Shown here: in pieces, positions 26,462 to 35,051 of the stretch
Numbering within the stretch: the first letter of the stretch is position 1
How the letters are laid out: each line of letters opens with the position of its first letter
Assembly (NCBI RefSeq): GCF_038404985.1
Contig: NZ_JBBKBA010000003.1
Span: forward strand, 186,001 to 250,000
Direction of reading: 5' to 3'
DNA length: 64,000 nt
Source of the DNA: Ferrovibrio sp. MS7
GTDB lineage: Bacteria > Pseudomonadota > Alphaproteobacteria > Ferrovibrionales > Ferrovibrionaceae
The notes under the pieces: generated by a model
What the model was told of the DNA's origin: nothing
What the model saw: the letters and a program-made list of their open reading frames with translations, nothing else
Databases searched by the model: none
Position numbers and translations under genes: made by a program

Positions 26462-26531
26462 GAGATCATCCCCCCTGTTTTAGAATTATGCTCCAGCGTA
26501 AACTCAACTGCCTGAATTGATCTAATCAACT

Positions 26532-27071
26532 ATGGCCATGCCTGCTCCATCACGCTCATCCCTTCGCGCGCCGCAGCGCATGGCGCAGTTGCTGAACTTC
26601 AGGCTGCAAGCCCTGTTTGCCCTGAGTGGCGCTCCTGTTGTGCGGATGCTGGAAGGGCTGCACGGCATTACCCGGCGGGAATGGCGCCTGTTGGCCTGGC
26701 TTGCGGAAACTGGCCCGCTTTCGCCATCGGCACTCGCCGAGGCATCGCAACTTGATCGCGCCCGAACATCGAGAGCGATCGGCAATCTGGCCGGCAAGAA
26801 CCTGGTCAGCCGCACCGCCGATGCCAAGGATCCGCGGCGGGCTGTCGTATCAATCACGCCGGCTGGACAAGCTCTGTATGCCCGCCTCTTTCCCGATGTG
26901 GCGGCATTGAATGCCCAGCTTGTCGCGGTATTGGATGATGATGAATTGCAGGTGCTGGATACCGCACTGCAAAAAATCACATTGCAGGCTCGTGCGTTGA
27001 ACCAGCAGGTGGCTGCCGAAATCAAGGTTCAGCGCCACGCAGGCGGCTCACGCCGCCTGCGTGGGCAATAA
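26532..27071 (+). CDS. MarR family transcriptional regulator
   Basis: Winged-helix regulator of 179 residues. The core is ITRREWRLLAWLAETGPLS, then the DNA-recognition helix LDRARTSRAIGNL and the wing (SRTADAKDPRRAVVSIT), the classic MarR layout. It is divergent from the TctC-sulfatase genes with a 70-bp gap, the usual arrangement for a MarR protein that controls its neighbour. The final codons lie inside a 13-bp perfect hairpin (27035-27064). Confidence 0.9.
   Translation: MAMPAPSRSSLRAPQRMAQLLNFRLQALFALSGAPVVRMLEGLHGITRREWRLLAWLAETGPLSPSALAEASQLDRARTSRAIGNLAGKNLVSRTADAKDPRRAVVSITPAGQALYARLFPDVAALNAQLVAVLDDDELQVLDTALQKITLQARALNQQVAAEIKVQRHAGGSRRLRGQ
27035..27064. other. Perfect 13-bp hairpin at the 3' end of marR
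   Basis: Arms at 27035-27047 and 27052-27064 are exact complements around a TCAC loop. The hairpin lies inside the marR coding end and between convergent genes. A run of seven A follows on the plus strand instead of T, so it is not a canonical terminator for marR; for the opposite transcript the T-run precedes the stem. Confidence 0.7.
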
Positions 27072-27076
27072 AAAAA

Positions 27077-27958
27077 CTACTTTTTGGTCTTGGTGGCTTC
27101 GAGGCGCGCAATCAGGCTCGAGGTATCCCAGCGATTGCCGCCCATCTGCTGCACTTCGGCATAGAACTGATCGACCAGGGCGGCGACTGGCAGGCTTGAG
27201 CCGTTGCGGCGTGCTTCCGCCAGGCAGATGCCGAGGTCCTTGCGCATCCAGTCGACCGCAAAGCCATAATCGAACTTGCCTTCGATCATGGTCTTGTGGC
27301 GGTTGTCCATCTGCCAGGAACCGGCAGCGCCCTTCGAGATCACTTCCACCGCCTTCATCAGATCGAGGCCGGAAGCGCGGCCGAAGGCCAGGGCTTCCGA
27401 GAGGCCCTGCACCAGGCCGGCGATGCAGATCTGGTTCATCATCTTGGTGAGCTGGCCCGAACCGGCCGCCCCCATCAGGTTCTGCATCTTGGCATAAGCC
27501 TGGATCACCGGCTTGACCCGCTCATACACCGGCGCGTCGCCGCCGCACATGATGGTGAGCTGGCCATTCTCGGCGCCGGCCTGGCCGCCGGAGACCGGGG
27601 CATCGATGAAGCCGAGGCCGGCGGCACTGGCCTTTGCATAGATCTCGCGGGCGACATCGGCGGAAGCGGTGGTGTGGTCGACAAACACAGCACCCTTGCC
27701 AAGGCCGGCCAGGATGCCGTCATCGCCATAGACGACCGAGCGGAGATCGTCGTCGTTGCCGACGCAGGCCATGACGAACTCGGCGCCCTGGGCCGCCTCG
27801 CGCGGACTGGCGGCGCGCTTGCCGCCATGCTGGGCAGCCCACTTTTCAGCCTTGGCGGCAGAGCGGTTCCATACCGTCACATCATGCCCGGCCTTCACCA
27901 GATGGCCCGCCATCGGGTAGCCCATGACGCCTAAGCCGATAAATGCCGTCTTTGCCAT
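27077..27958 (-). CDS. NAD(P)-dependent beta-hydroxyacid dehydrogenase (HIBADH / tartronate semialdehyde reductase family)
   Basis: Protein of 293 residues related to mmsB at 15102 but distinct. It starts AKTAFIGLGVMGYPMAGHL, has FIDAPVSGGQAGAENGQLTIM as the substrate signature, and GSGQLTKMMNQICIAG around the catalytic lysine. AGGGGGAACA precedes ATG 27958, which rules out the longer frame. It stands alone, convergent with marR. The substrate may be 3-hydroxyisobutyrate, tartronate semialdehyde or a succinate-semialdehyde-like compound; the family members cannot be separated by eye. Confidence 0.88.
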   Translation of the reverse strand: MAKTAFIGLGVMGYPMAGHLVKAGHDVTVWNRSAAKAEKWAAQHGGKRAASPREAAQGAEFVMACVGNDDDLRSVVYGDDGILAGLGKGAVFVDHTTASADVAREIYAKASAAGLGFIDAPVSGGQAGAENGQLTIMCGGDAPVYERVKPVIQAYAKMQNLMGAAGSGQLTKMMNQICIAGLVQGLSEALAFGRASGLDLMKAVEVISKGAAGSWQMDNRHKTMIEGKFDYGFAVDWMRKDLGICLAEARRNGSSLPVAALVDQFYAEVQQMGGNRWDTSSLIARLEATKTKK

Positions 27959-28091
27959 TGTTCCCCCTAAATACGTGTTTATATTAGGTATTATCGCTGG
28001 AGGCGGACTTTGGCACAGCTCCGCCTGGGCCGCAATCGTCTCGTCGCGGCCCCCCCTGCACCCACCCAACTACAAGGCGCTTAATTCCCGC

Positions 28092-28120
28092 TTGCATTCT
28101 CCTATTATGTTTTTTATATT
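28092..28120 (+). promoter_or_regulatory. Candidate sigma-70 promoter for the FlaG-like gene
   Basis: TTGCAT at 28092-28097 and TATATT at 28115-28120 are 17 bp apart in a locally AT-rich stretch, 38 bp upstream of the FlaG-like start codon. A small inverted repeat (ATGGG / CCCAT, 28143-28157) surrounds the ribosome-binding site that follows. Confidence 0.5.
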
Positions 28121-28158
28121 TAACGCTAGGAAACCGTATCCAATGGGAGAAACCCATT

Positions 28159-28737
28159 ATGCCGCTCAATAGCATCGGCCAAGTTGCCGGCGCGGGCAGT
28201 AGCGGCGCGGTAGCACGCGAGGCCCGCGTAGAATCTGCGAGTTTTGCCAGCGTCAACTCATCCGAGTTCTCGCAACGGAGTACTGTGATCAGCGCTCCAG
28301 AGGAAAGTGGCACCCGCCAGGGCGCCTACTATATCAGTCCGTTCATTCGGCTTGATACCTCGACACGCCTCGCAATCCTTGAATTCCGTGACTCCGAAAC
28401 CGGCGAAGTCCAGCAGCAGTATCCCTCGCCCCGCGTGGTGAAGGAATACGCCCAGAACCTGCCGGATAATTTCGATCTGCCGCGTGCTGGCAAGGGCGAC
28501 CGCTCGAATGACGCGCCGCTGCCCAGCTTCGGCAAACCGGCGAACGAGCCGACCGGCGAAGCCCGCATCATCGGGTCGAACCAGGACAAGCGCGCCGAAC
28601 AGCCGCTGCCGGGCGAAAAGCCGGTTGGCACCGGCGCCGGTTCACCTGCCCCGGCCAATCCGGCGATTGCCGCCTTCGGTGCTGCCCTTAGCGGCCTGAC
28701 GAGCGGCTTCAGTTCACGTCAGGTCGCGGTCGCTTAA
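28159..28737 (+). CDS. FlaG-like protein of unknown function
   Basis: Protein of 192 residues that I do not recognise as a named gene. Residues 57-95 (SPFIRLDTSTRLAILEF, then RDSETGEVQQQYPSP) resemble the FlaG domain, where a d-x-TG strand is followed by vvDkeTGeViRQiP. The N-terminus is Ser/Ala-rich and the C-terminal third is Pro/Gly-rich and likely disordered. GGGAG at 9 nt fixes ATG 28159, and a Rho-independent terminator ends the unit, so it is monocistronic. motA-motB lie 2.7 kb downstream, which suits a flagellar link but is not proof. Confidence 0.6.
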   Translation: MPLNSIGQVAGAGSSGAVAREARVESASFASVNSSEFSQRSTVISAPEESGTRQGAYYISPFIRLDTSTRLAILEFRDSETGEVQQQYPSPRVVKEYAQNLPDNFDLPRAGKGDRSNDAPLPSFGKPANEPTGEARIIGSNQDKRAEQPLPGEKPVGTGAGSPAPANPAIAAFGAALSGLTSGFSSRQVAVA

Positions 28738-28782
28738 AAAGCCCGGCTTTCAGCAAGTTCATGGCATTTTACACCTTTTGAG

Positions 28783-28810
28783 GCCCACGGCTCGCGCCGG
28801 CGGGTTTTTT
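28783..28810 (+). terminator. Rho-independent terminator of the FlaG-like gene
   Basis: GCCCACGGC and GCCGGCGGG flank a TCGC loop with one bulge each side and are followed by six T residues (28805-28810). It lies 45 bp past the stop codon. Confidence 0.75.
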
Positions 28811-28913
28811 GTGCTTCCTTAAAGGGCGTAGGTGCGGATTCCCATGCAATCCTGGGGAACCTTACCCGTGCCTACATTGGTAATCATTACCTGAGGAAGC
28901 GTCCGGTTCGGTC

Positions 28914-31358
28914 ATGCGCTGGGTTTTCCGCCTGCTCGTCCTGCTCCTGTTGCTTGCTGGCACCGCCGGCATAGCGGCGTATTTCATCGCCCGCGCCTCG
29001 CTGCCGCAGACCGCCGGCAGCATCGCCCTGTCCAGCCCGGCGCTGACACAGGAGGCGCGCATCCTGCGCGACCGCAATGCCATCCCGCATATCCAGGCCG
29101 CCAGCCGCAACGAAGCGCTGTTCGCGCTTGGCTTCGCCCATGCCCAGGATCGCCTGTGGCAGATGGAAGTGAATCGCCGCGTTGCCGCCGGCCGCTTGGC
29201 GGAAGCCTTTGGCCCACGCGCGCTCGATACCGATAAATTCCTCCGCACCCTCGGCGTGCGCCGCTCTGCAACACGCGCCTATGATTTCCTCAAGCCGGCA
29301 ACGCGCAGTGCGCTCGATGCCTATGCTGCCGGCGTGAATGCCTTCCTCGAACAGCATGAGGGCATGCTGCCGCCGGAATTCCTGCTGCTCGGCATCAAGC
29401 CGGAGCCGTGGACACCAGCGGACTCGCTCGGCTGGTTGAAGATGATGGCCTGGGATCTGAGCGGCAACTGGGGCACCGAGATGGCACGGCTGGCCTTGAG
29501 CCGGCGGCTCGATAAGAGGCAGATCGAGGAATTCTTCCCGCCGTATCCCGGCGACGCGCCGGTTTCGCTGGCCGACTACACGCAGCTTTACCGCCAGGTA
29601 GCGAAGGCGCTGAATGTGGAAGAACTGATGGCACGGCTGCCGGAGGCGCGGCCCGATGGCATTGGATCGAACAACTGGGTGCTCAGCGGCAAGCATACGG
29701 TAACCGGTGCGCCGCTGCTCGCCAACGACCCGCATCTCGGCCTCACCACGCCGGCAATCTGGTATTTCGCGCATCTTTCCAGCCCCAGCGGCGACGTGAT
29801 CGGCGCCACGCTGCCGGGCATTCCCGGCGTCATCCTTGGCCATAACGGCAAGATTTCCTGGGGCTTCACCAATACCGGCCCCGATACCCAGGATCTCTTT
29901 ATCGAGCAGGTCGATCCTGCCGATCCGTCGCGCTACATCGCGCCGGACGGGCCGAAACCATTCATCACGCGCAGCGAAACCATCAAGGTGAAGGGCGAGG
30001 CCGATGTGGTGCTCAGCGTGCGCGAAACCCGCCATGGGCCGGTGATCTCGGATGTGAACCCGCAAGCGCAGAAGCTGCTGGATAGCGGCTATGTTCTGAG
30101 CTTCGCCTGGACCACGTTGCGCGACGACGACCGCTCCGCCGACAGCCTCACCGGCCTCGACAACGTGTCGGACTGGAACAGCTTCATCGAGAATTTCCGC
30201 GACTTCACCGGGCCGCAGCAGAACATCGTTTACGCCGACACCGCTGGCAATATCGGCTTCTTCGCCCCCGGCAAGGTGCCGGTGCGCAAGCCGGACAACG
30301 ACCTCAAGGGCATGGCGCCGGCGCCGGGCTGGGATGCGCGCTATGACTGGGATGGCTTCATCCCGTTCGAGCAATTGCCGCGCAGCTACAATCCGGCTTC
30401 GGGCCAGGTGGTGACCGCGAACCACAAGATCGTGCCCGACAGCTACCCCTATTTCATCACCAGCGAATGGGCCGATCCCTACCGCGCGCGGCGCATCGAG
30501 CAATTGCTGCGCGAGCGCAAGGTACATTCGGTGGAAAGCTTCAAGCAGATCCAGGGCGATACCGTGTCGCTGATGGCGGCGGAAATCCTGCCCTACATGC
30601 TGAGCGCGCCGCTCAAGTCACAGCCACAGAACAGCGACCTTGCCGCCATGCATGCCCTGCTCAGTGGCTGGAATGGTGGCATGGGCGCCAATCATATCGA
30701 GCCCCTGGTATTCCAGGCCTGGTATCGCGAGTTGACACGCCTGGTGCTGGCCGACGAACTCGGCGACGACTTTCAGCGCCTGTGGCGGCACCGCCCGGCG
30801 CTGATGCGCAACATTCTGTCCAATACCGATGGCCAGGCCTATTGGTGCGCCAATCGCGAGGCCGGCCTGCCGACTGATTGCCCGCGCCTGGTGGCCGAGG
30901 CGCTGGACGTGGCCTTGACCAACCTGAAGCAGCGCTATGGCCAGGACCCGGCGCGCTGGCGCTGGGGCGAGGCACATTTCGCCAAATCCAGCCACCGGCC
31001 GCTGTCGAACACGCCCCTGCGCCGCCTCGCCGAAGTCAGCGTGCCGACGCCAGGCGATGCCTTTACGGTGAATGTCGGCCGCAATGCGCTGAACGACGAG
31101 GCCGAACCCTTCGCCAATGTCCACGCCGCCTCGCTGCGGGCGATATACGACCTGGCCGATCTAAACCGCTCGCTGTTCATCCACTCGACCGGGCAATCCG
31201 GCCACCCATTGTCGCCATTTTACCGGTCTTTCGCGCAAAGCTGGGCGACCGTGATGTATGTGCCGATGACGCTGCGGCCGGCCGATATTGAGGCCGGCGC
31301 CATCGGCACCCTGCTGCTGCGCCCCGCCGCCACCCCCGATGCGGCAAAAAGCCAGTGA
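28914..31358 (+). CDS. Penicillin acylase family protein (Ntn hydrolase)
   Basis: Precursor of 814 residues, exported by an N-terminal hydrophobic signal (about residues 5-24). It would self-cleave in front of the nucleophile Ser252 in GIGSNNWVLSG, giving alpha and beta chains, as in penicillin G acylases and AHL acylases (PvdQ-like). Further family motifs are LANDPHLG and FTNTGPDTQDL. In nature such enzymes hydrolyse amide bonds of penicillins, acyl-homoserine lactones or other N-acyl compounds; the substrate here cannot be inferred. A GGTAAT-C-ATTACC palindrome at 28879-28891 lies just upstream and could be an operator. Confidence 0.92.
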   Translation: MRWVFRLLVLLLLLAGTAGIAAYFIARASLPQTAGSIALSSPALTQEARILRDRNAIPHIQAASRNEALFALGFAHAQDRLWQMEVNRRVAAGRLAEAFGPRALDTDKFLRTLGVRRSATRAYDFLKPATRSALDAYAAGVNAFLEQHEGMLPPEFLLLGIKPEPWTPADSLGWLKMMAWDLSGNWGTEMARLALSRRLDKRQIEEFFPPYPGDAPVSLADYTQLYRQVAKALNVEELMARLPEARPDGIGSNNWVLSGKHTVTGAPLLANDPHLGLTTPAIWYFAHLSSPSGDVIGATLPGIPGVILGHNGKISWGFTNTGPDTQDLFIEQVDPADPSRYIAPDGPKPFITRSETIKVKGEADVVLSVRETRHGPVISDVNPQAQKLLDSGYVLSFAWTTLRDDDRSADSLTGLDNVSDWNSFIENFRDFTGPQQNIVYADTAGNIGFFAPGKVPVRKPDNDLKGMAPAPGWDARYDWDGFIPFEQLPRSYNPASGQVVTANHKIVPDSYPYFITSEWADPYRARRIEQLLRERKVHSVESFKQIQGDTVSLMAAEILPYMLSAPLKSQPQNSDLAAMHALLSGWNGGMGANHIEPLVFQAWYRELTRLVLADELGDDFQRLWRHRPALMRNILSNTDGQAYWCANREAGLPTDCPRLVAEALDVALTNLKQRYGQDPARWRWGEAHFAKSSHRPLSNTPLRRLAEVSVPTPGDAFTVNVGRNALNDEAEPFANVHAASLRAIYDLADLNRSLFIHSTGQSGHPLSPFYRSFAQSWATVMYVPMTLRPADIEAGAIGTLLLRPAATPDAAKSQ

Positions 31359-31442
31359 TTCACCAAGAATTCAATATTCTATTTACCATCCCTCTACGAT
31401 AAAAAGGGGTGAACGAATCCCGGCTCCGGGTTGACCCTGATT

Positions 31443-31467
31443 CTTGTCCGGGTCCCGGCGGGACAAG
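31443..31467 (+). other. Hairpin covering part of the motA ribosome-binding site
   Basis: CTTGTCC (31443-31449) pairs with GGACAAG (31461-31467), with an inner CGGG/CCCG pairing. The right arm overlaps the AAGGAG site (31465-31470) of motA, so the fold could lower translation initiation. Seen by eye; no conservation evidence. Confidence 0.5.
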
Positions 31468-31477
31468 GAGTTGAACC

Positions 31478-32338
31478 ATGCTGATCGTTATCGGCACCGT
31501 CGTCGGCATGGCTTGCGTGCTCGGCGGCTACGTGGCCATGGGCGGCAAGCTGGCGGTGCTGTATCAGCCGTTCGAGCTGGTGATCATCGGCGGCGCCGCC
31601 GTTGGCGCCTTCATCGTCGGCAATCCGAAGCCGGTGCTGAAAGCGGCGCTCGGCGGCTTCAAGCAGGCCTTCAAGGGACCGCGCTTCACCAAGGATGATT
31701 ACCTCGAACTGCTCTCCCTGCTCTACTCGGTGTTCAAGCTGGCCAAGAGCAAGGGCATGCTGGCGCTGGAAGCGCATATCGAGAAGCCGGAAGAGAGCAA
31801 GCTGTTCAGCCAGTTCCCCAAGTTCACCGCTGATCATCATGCGATGGACTTCCTCTGCGACTATCTGCGCCTGATGACCCTGGGCAGCGAGAACCCGCAT
31901 GAGATGGAATCGCTGATGGACATGGAACTGGAAATCCATCATCAGGAAGACCACCTCGCCCAAGGCGGCGTGTCGGCCTTCGGCGAAAGCTTCCCGGCGC
32001 TCGGCATCGTCGCCGCCGTGCTTGGCGTTATCAAGACCATGGGCTCGATTTCCGAGCCGCCGGAAGTGCTGGGCAAGCTGATCGGCGGCGCGCTCGTCGG
32101 TACCTTCCTCGGCATTCTGCTCTCCTACGGCATCGTGTCGCCGATCGCGGCGGCGCTGAAGGCGACGCAGGAGCATGACAGCAAATACCTGCTCTGCCTC
32201 AAGGCCGGCCTGCTGGCGCATCTGCAGGGCTACGCCCCGGCAGTCTCTGTGGAATTCGCGCGCAAGTCGCTGATGTCGAATGTGCGGCCAAGCTTCTACG
32301 AAGTGGAAGAAGCCACCAGCAAGGTGCAAGCGGTCTAA
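31478..32338 (+). CDS. motA: Flagellar motor stator protein MotA
   Basis: Inner-membrane stator subunit of 286 residues with four hydrophobic segments (two at 1-55, two near 170-230) and a cytoplasmic loop that contains the conserved charged region (ENPHEMESLMDMELEIHH). The C-terminal pair of helices carries FPALGIVAAVLGVIKTM and a GILLSYGIVSPIA proline-containing segment. AAGGAG precedes ATG 31478. An upstream CTACGATAA weakly resembles a sigma-28 -10 box, but no matching -35 is seen. It forms an operon with motB, 18 nt downstream. Confidence 0.96.
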   Translation: MLIVIGTVVGMACVLGGYVAMGGKLAVLYQPFELVIIGGAAVGAFIVGNPKPVLKAALGGFKQAFKGPRFTKDDYLELLSLLYSVFKLAKSKGMLALEAHIEKPEESKLFSQFPKFTADHHAMDFLCDYLRLMTLGSENPHEMESLMDMELEIHHQEDHLAQGGVSAFGESFPALGIVAAVLGVIKTMGSISEPPEVLGKLIGGALVGTFLGILLSYGIVSPIAAALKATQEHDSKYLLCLKAGLLAHLQGYAPAVSVEFARKSLMSNVRPSFYEVEEATSKVQAV

Positions 32339-32356
32339 CCGCCGGAGGGTGCTGTC

Positions 32357-33496
32357 ATGGCTGCCGCCGAAGGCGAACGCCCGATTATCGTCAAGAAGAT
32401 CAAGAAAGGCGGCCATGCAGCCCATGGCGGCGCCTGGAAGGTCGCCTATGCCGATTTCGTGACCGCGATGATGGCGTTCTTCCTGCTGCTGTGGCTGCTC
32501 AACGTCACCACCGACGAGCAGAAGAAGGGCGTTGCCGACTATTTCTCGCCCGCTTCCGTCAGCCGCAGCTTCTCCGGTGCCGGCGGCGTCATGGGTGGAC
32601 GCACCATCATCGAGGATGGCGGCAAGATCAGTTCCTTCGGCCTGCCCACCGTGATCGTCGGCCCGTCCTCGGAAAAGACCGACCAGCCCGATCAGCCGCA
32701 ATACGATCAGAAATACCAGGATGTGCGCCAGCCGCCGCCCTCGCCCGGCCAGCGCGGCGACCTCAGCCCAGACCGCACCGATGGCAGCCAGGGCCCTGGC
32801 CTTTACGAGCGTCAGGGCCAGATCGACGCCCAGGCCGCCGCCGAGCGCATGGCGGAAGTGGAACGCGAGAATTTCCAGCAGGCCGAGGATGCCATCCGTC
32901 AGGCTATCGCCGACAACCCGCAACTGGCGGACCTGGCCAAGCAGATCGTGTTCGACACCACACCGGAAGGTTTCCGCATCCAGCTTGTCGACCAGGAACA
33001 ATCCTCCATGTTCCCGTCTGGCAGCGCCGCGATGAACGACAAGACCCGCCGCCTGATGCAACAGGTGGCGCAGGCGGTGTCGAAACTGCCGAACAAGCTG
33101 GCGATCAGCGGCAACACCGATGCCCAGCCCTTCCGTGGCCAGGGCAATTATTCCAACTGGGAACTTTCCACCGACCGCGCCAATGCCAGCCGCCGCGCGC
33201 TGATCGATGCCGGTGTACCGGCCGAGCGCATCCGTCAGGTGACCGGCAATGCCGACCAGGACCCGCTGATCAAGGACAACCCGCTTGATCCGCGCAACCG
33301 CCGTATTGCCATCCTGGTCTTAAGCGACGTCAAGAAGACCAACGCCGCCGATGCCCAGCCGGGCAATACGAACGGCCCGCGTCCGGCCACCTCGGTGCCG
33401 CTGTCGCGCAGCGTTGCTCCGCCGCCGCCGCCACCGCCACCACCAGGCCTCGGCGGTGCCTCCAACGGCGGCATCCGCATCCAGCCGGCGCGCTGA
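32357..33496 (+). CDS. motB: Flagellar motor protein MotB
   Basis: Peptidoglycan-anchored stator subunit of 379 residues. The single membrane helix AYADFVTAMMAFFLLLWLLN carries the proton-binding Asp33. A long linker follows and then an OmpA-like peptidoglycan-binding domain (about 220-325; SGNTDAQPFRGQGNYSNWEL, then LIDAGVPAERI). The tail is unusual, with a run of nine prolines near residue 355 followed by glycines. It pairs with MotA in the stator complex. The neighbouring chemotaxis or flagellar genes lie outside the window. Confidence 0.96.
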   Translation: MAAAEGERPIIVKKIKKGGHAAHGGAWKVAYADFVTAMMAFFLLLWLLNVTTDEQKKGVADYFSPASVSRSFSGAGGVMGGRTIIEDGGKISSFGLPTVIVGPSSEKTDQPDQPQYDQKYQDVRQPPPSPGQRGDLSPDRTDGSQGPGLYERQGQIDAQAAAERMAEVERENFQQAEDAIRQAIADNPQLADLAKQIVFDTTPEGFRIQLVDQEQSSMFPSGSAAMNDKTRRLMQQVAQAVSKLPNKLAISGNTDAQPFRGQGNYSNWELSTDRANASRRALIDAGVPAERIRQVTGNADQDPLIKDNPLDPRNRRIAILVLSDVKKTNAADAQPGNTNGPRPATSVPLSRSVAPPPPPPPPPGLGGASNGGIRIQPAR

Positions 33497-33509
33497 TGAG
33501 CCAGCCCCG

Positions 33510-34001
33510 ATGAGTGATCCGCAAGGCGCCCCGCCTGCCCCGCGCTTCATTCCCGTGGTGGCATTTGAATTCGGGCCGGAGGCTTTCGAAGGCGTGCTGC
33601 TCCGCCGTGCCTTCGCCTATCTGATCGACCTGACGTTGATCCTGCTGGTCGGCTGGCTGTTCATCTTCGTCGCCGTCCTGCTCGGCATCGCCACCTTCGG
33701 CCTGTTCCTCTACCTGCTGCCGATGAGCCTGCTGCTGGCGGTTTGGCCAACCGTCTACCATACGCTCAGCATCGGCGGGCCGCGCTCGGCCACGCCCGGC
33801 ATGCGGCTTTGCGGCATCGAAGTGCGCGTCTGGCATGGTGGCCGTCCGGGCTACCTGCAGGCACTGCTGCACACGGTCGTGTTCTATGCCTCTGTCGCTT
33901 TCACTGCCGGCCTGATCCTGGTGGTGCCGCTGTTCCATAACCGCAGCCGCTGCCTGCACGACATCCTTTGCGGCACGGTGGTGGTGCGCGCCGGAAGCTG
34001 A
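33510..34001 (+). CDS. RDD family membrane protein
   Basis: Protein of 163 residues with an RDD domain: RRAFAYLIDLTLILLVGW (containing the Arg and Asp of the RDD motif in a first membrane helix), two further hydrophobic segments, TPGMRLCGIEVR, and a C-terminal NRSRCLHDILCGTVV. RDD proteins are integral membrane proteins of mostly unknown function, some linked to ion transport. It starts 13 nt after motB. A start further upstream lies inside motB in another frame and is rejected. Confidence 0.85.
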   Translation: MSDPQGAPPAPRFIPVVAFEFGPEAFEGVLLRRAFAYLIDLTLILLVGWLFIFVAVLLGIATFGLFLYLLPMSLLLAVWPTVYHTLSIGGPRSATPGMRLCGIEVRVWHGGRPGYLQALLHTVVFYASVAFTAGLILVVPLFHNRSRCLHDILCGTVVVRAGS

Positions 34002-34133
34002 CCGGACGGGAATTTACCAGATTCCCCAGTCACCAGATTCCCCTGTGTCATACCGGCTTATTTCCGCTAACATATTGGCGACTCAAAGCCGGGAACCTGT
34101 AAACTGAGCGCATGAAACCCTAAAACCCATCGC

Positions 34134-34880
34134 ATGAAGCACCGTCTGCAAATCCCCCTGCGGCATTTCTTCGCCACACCGCCCACGCCCTGCCCCTATC
34201 TGACAGGCAAGCTGGAGCGCAAGGTGGTGACGCTGCTGGCCGGCGATGATCCGGATGGCCTGCATAATGCGTTGAGCCAGGCCGGCTTCCGCCGCAGCCA
34301 GGACCTCGCCTACCGCCCGGCCTGCGAACAGTGCAATGCCTGTGTGCCGGTGCGGGTACCGGTGGAGACCTTCAGCCGCACCGATGGCCAGAACCGCCTG
34401 TGGCGCCGTGCTTTCGGCAATGGTTCGACCGCCGGGATCACCACCCGTCGCCTGCCGGCCTATGCCACTAGAGAGCATTTCATGGTGTTCCGCCGCTATG
34501 TCACGGCACGGCATGAAGGCGGCGGCATGGCCGACATGGAATTCGCCGACTACCGCGCCATGGTCGAGGATAGCCCGGTGCGCACGGCGCTGACCGAATT
34601 CCGCTTCGCCGATGGCCGCCTGCTCGGCGTCTGCCTCACCGATGCGATGCAGGACGGCATCTCTCTGGTCTACAGCTTCTTCGATCCGGATTTCGACCGC
34701 CTCAGCCCTGGCAGCCTGATCATCCTGTGGCATATCGAGCAGGCGCGCGAACAGGGCCTGCCTTATGTGTATCTCGGCTACTGGATCGCCGAGAGCCCGA
34801 AAATGGCTTACAAGAGCCGTTTCCGCCCGTTGGAAGCCCTGACTCCAGACGGCTGGCAAATCCTGCAAAACCCCGCTTAA
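34134..34880 (+). CDS. bpt: Aspartate/glutamate leucyltransferase (Bpt; arginyl-tRNA-protein transferase family)
   Basis: N-end-rule enzyme of 248 residues that attaches leucine from Leu-tRNA to proteins with N-terminal Asp or Glu, marking them for ClpS-ClpAP degradation. The ATE N-terminal domain shows PCPYLTGKLERK and the cysteine cluster CEQCNACVPVRVPV (near 65-80). The C-terminal domain shows YSFFDPDF and YLGYWIAESPKMAYKSRF. Such a gene is typical of Proteobacteria. It is a single gene, with no aat gene beside it. Confidence 0.95.
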   Translation: MKHRLQIPLRHFFATPPTPCPYLTGKLERKVVTLLAGDDPDGLHNALSQAGFRRSQDLAYRPACEQCNACVPVRVPVETFSRTDGQNRLWRRAFGNGSTAGITTRRLPAYATREHFMVFRRYVTARHEGGGMADMEFADYRAMVEDSPVRTALTEFRFADGRLLGVCLTDAMQDGISLVYSFFDPDFDRLSPGSLIILWHIEQAREQGLPYVYLGYWIAESPKMAYKSRFRPLEALTPDGWQILQNPA

Positions 34881-35051
34881 GCCTTGTTTTTGTGCAGGTT
34901 TTCGCAAGCGCGCGGCATTGCGCGGGGAACCGTGCTTCTTTAAAATATCTGCCTAAGGAGGATCACACAGATCCCCCTGCACGCACGCTTGCCGGTCCTC
35001 CCCCTAAAAGGCCGGCTGCGGAGCGACTTGTCATCCTAGGGAGAACCTTCA

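Noticed and set aside
31359-31440. Sigma-28 promoter for motA-motB
   Set aside because: CTACGATAA is similar to the -10 element but no TAAA -35 is seen at about 15 bp.
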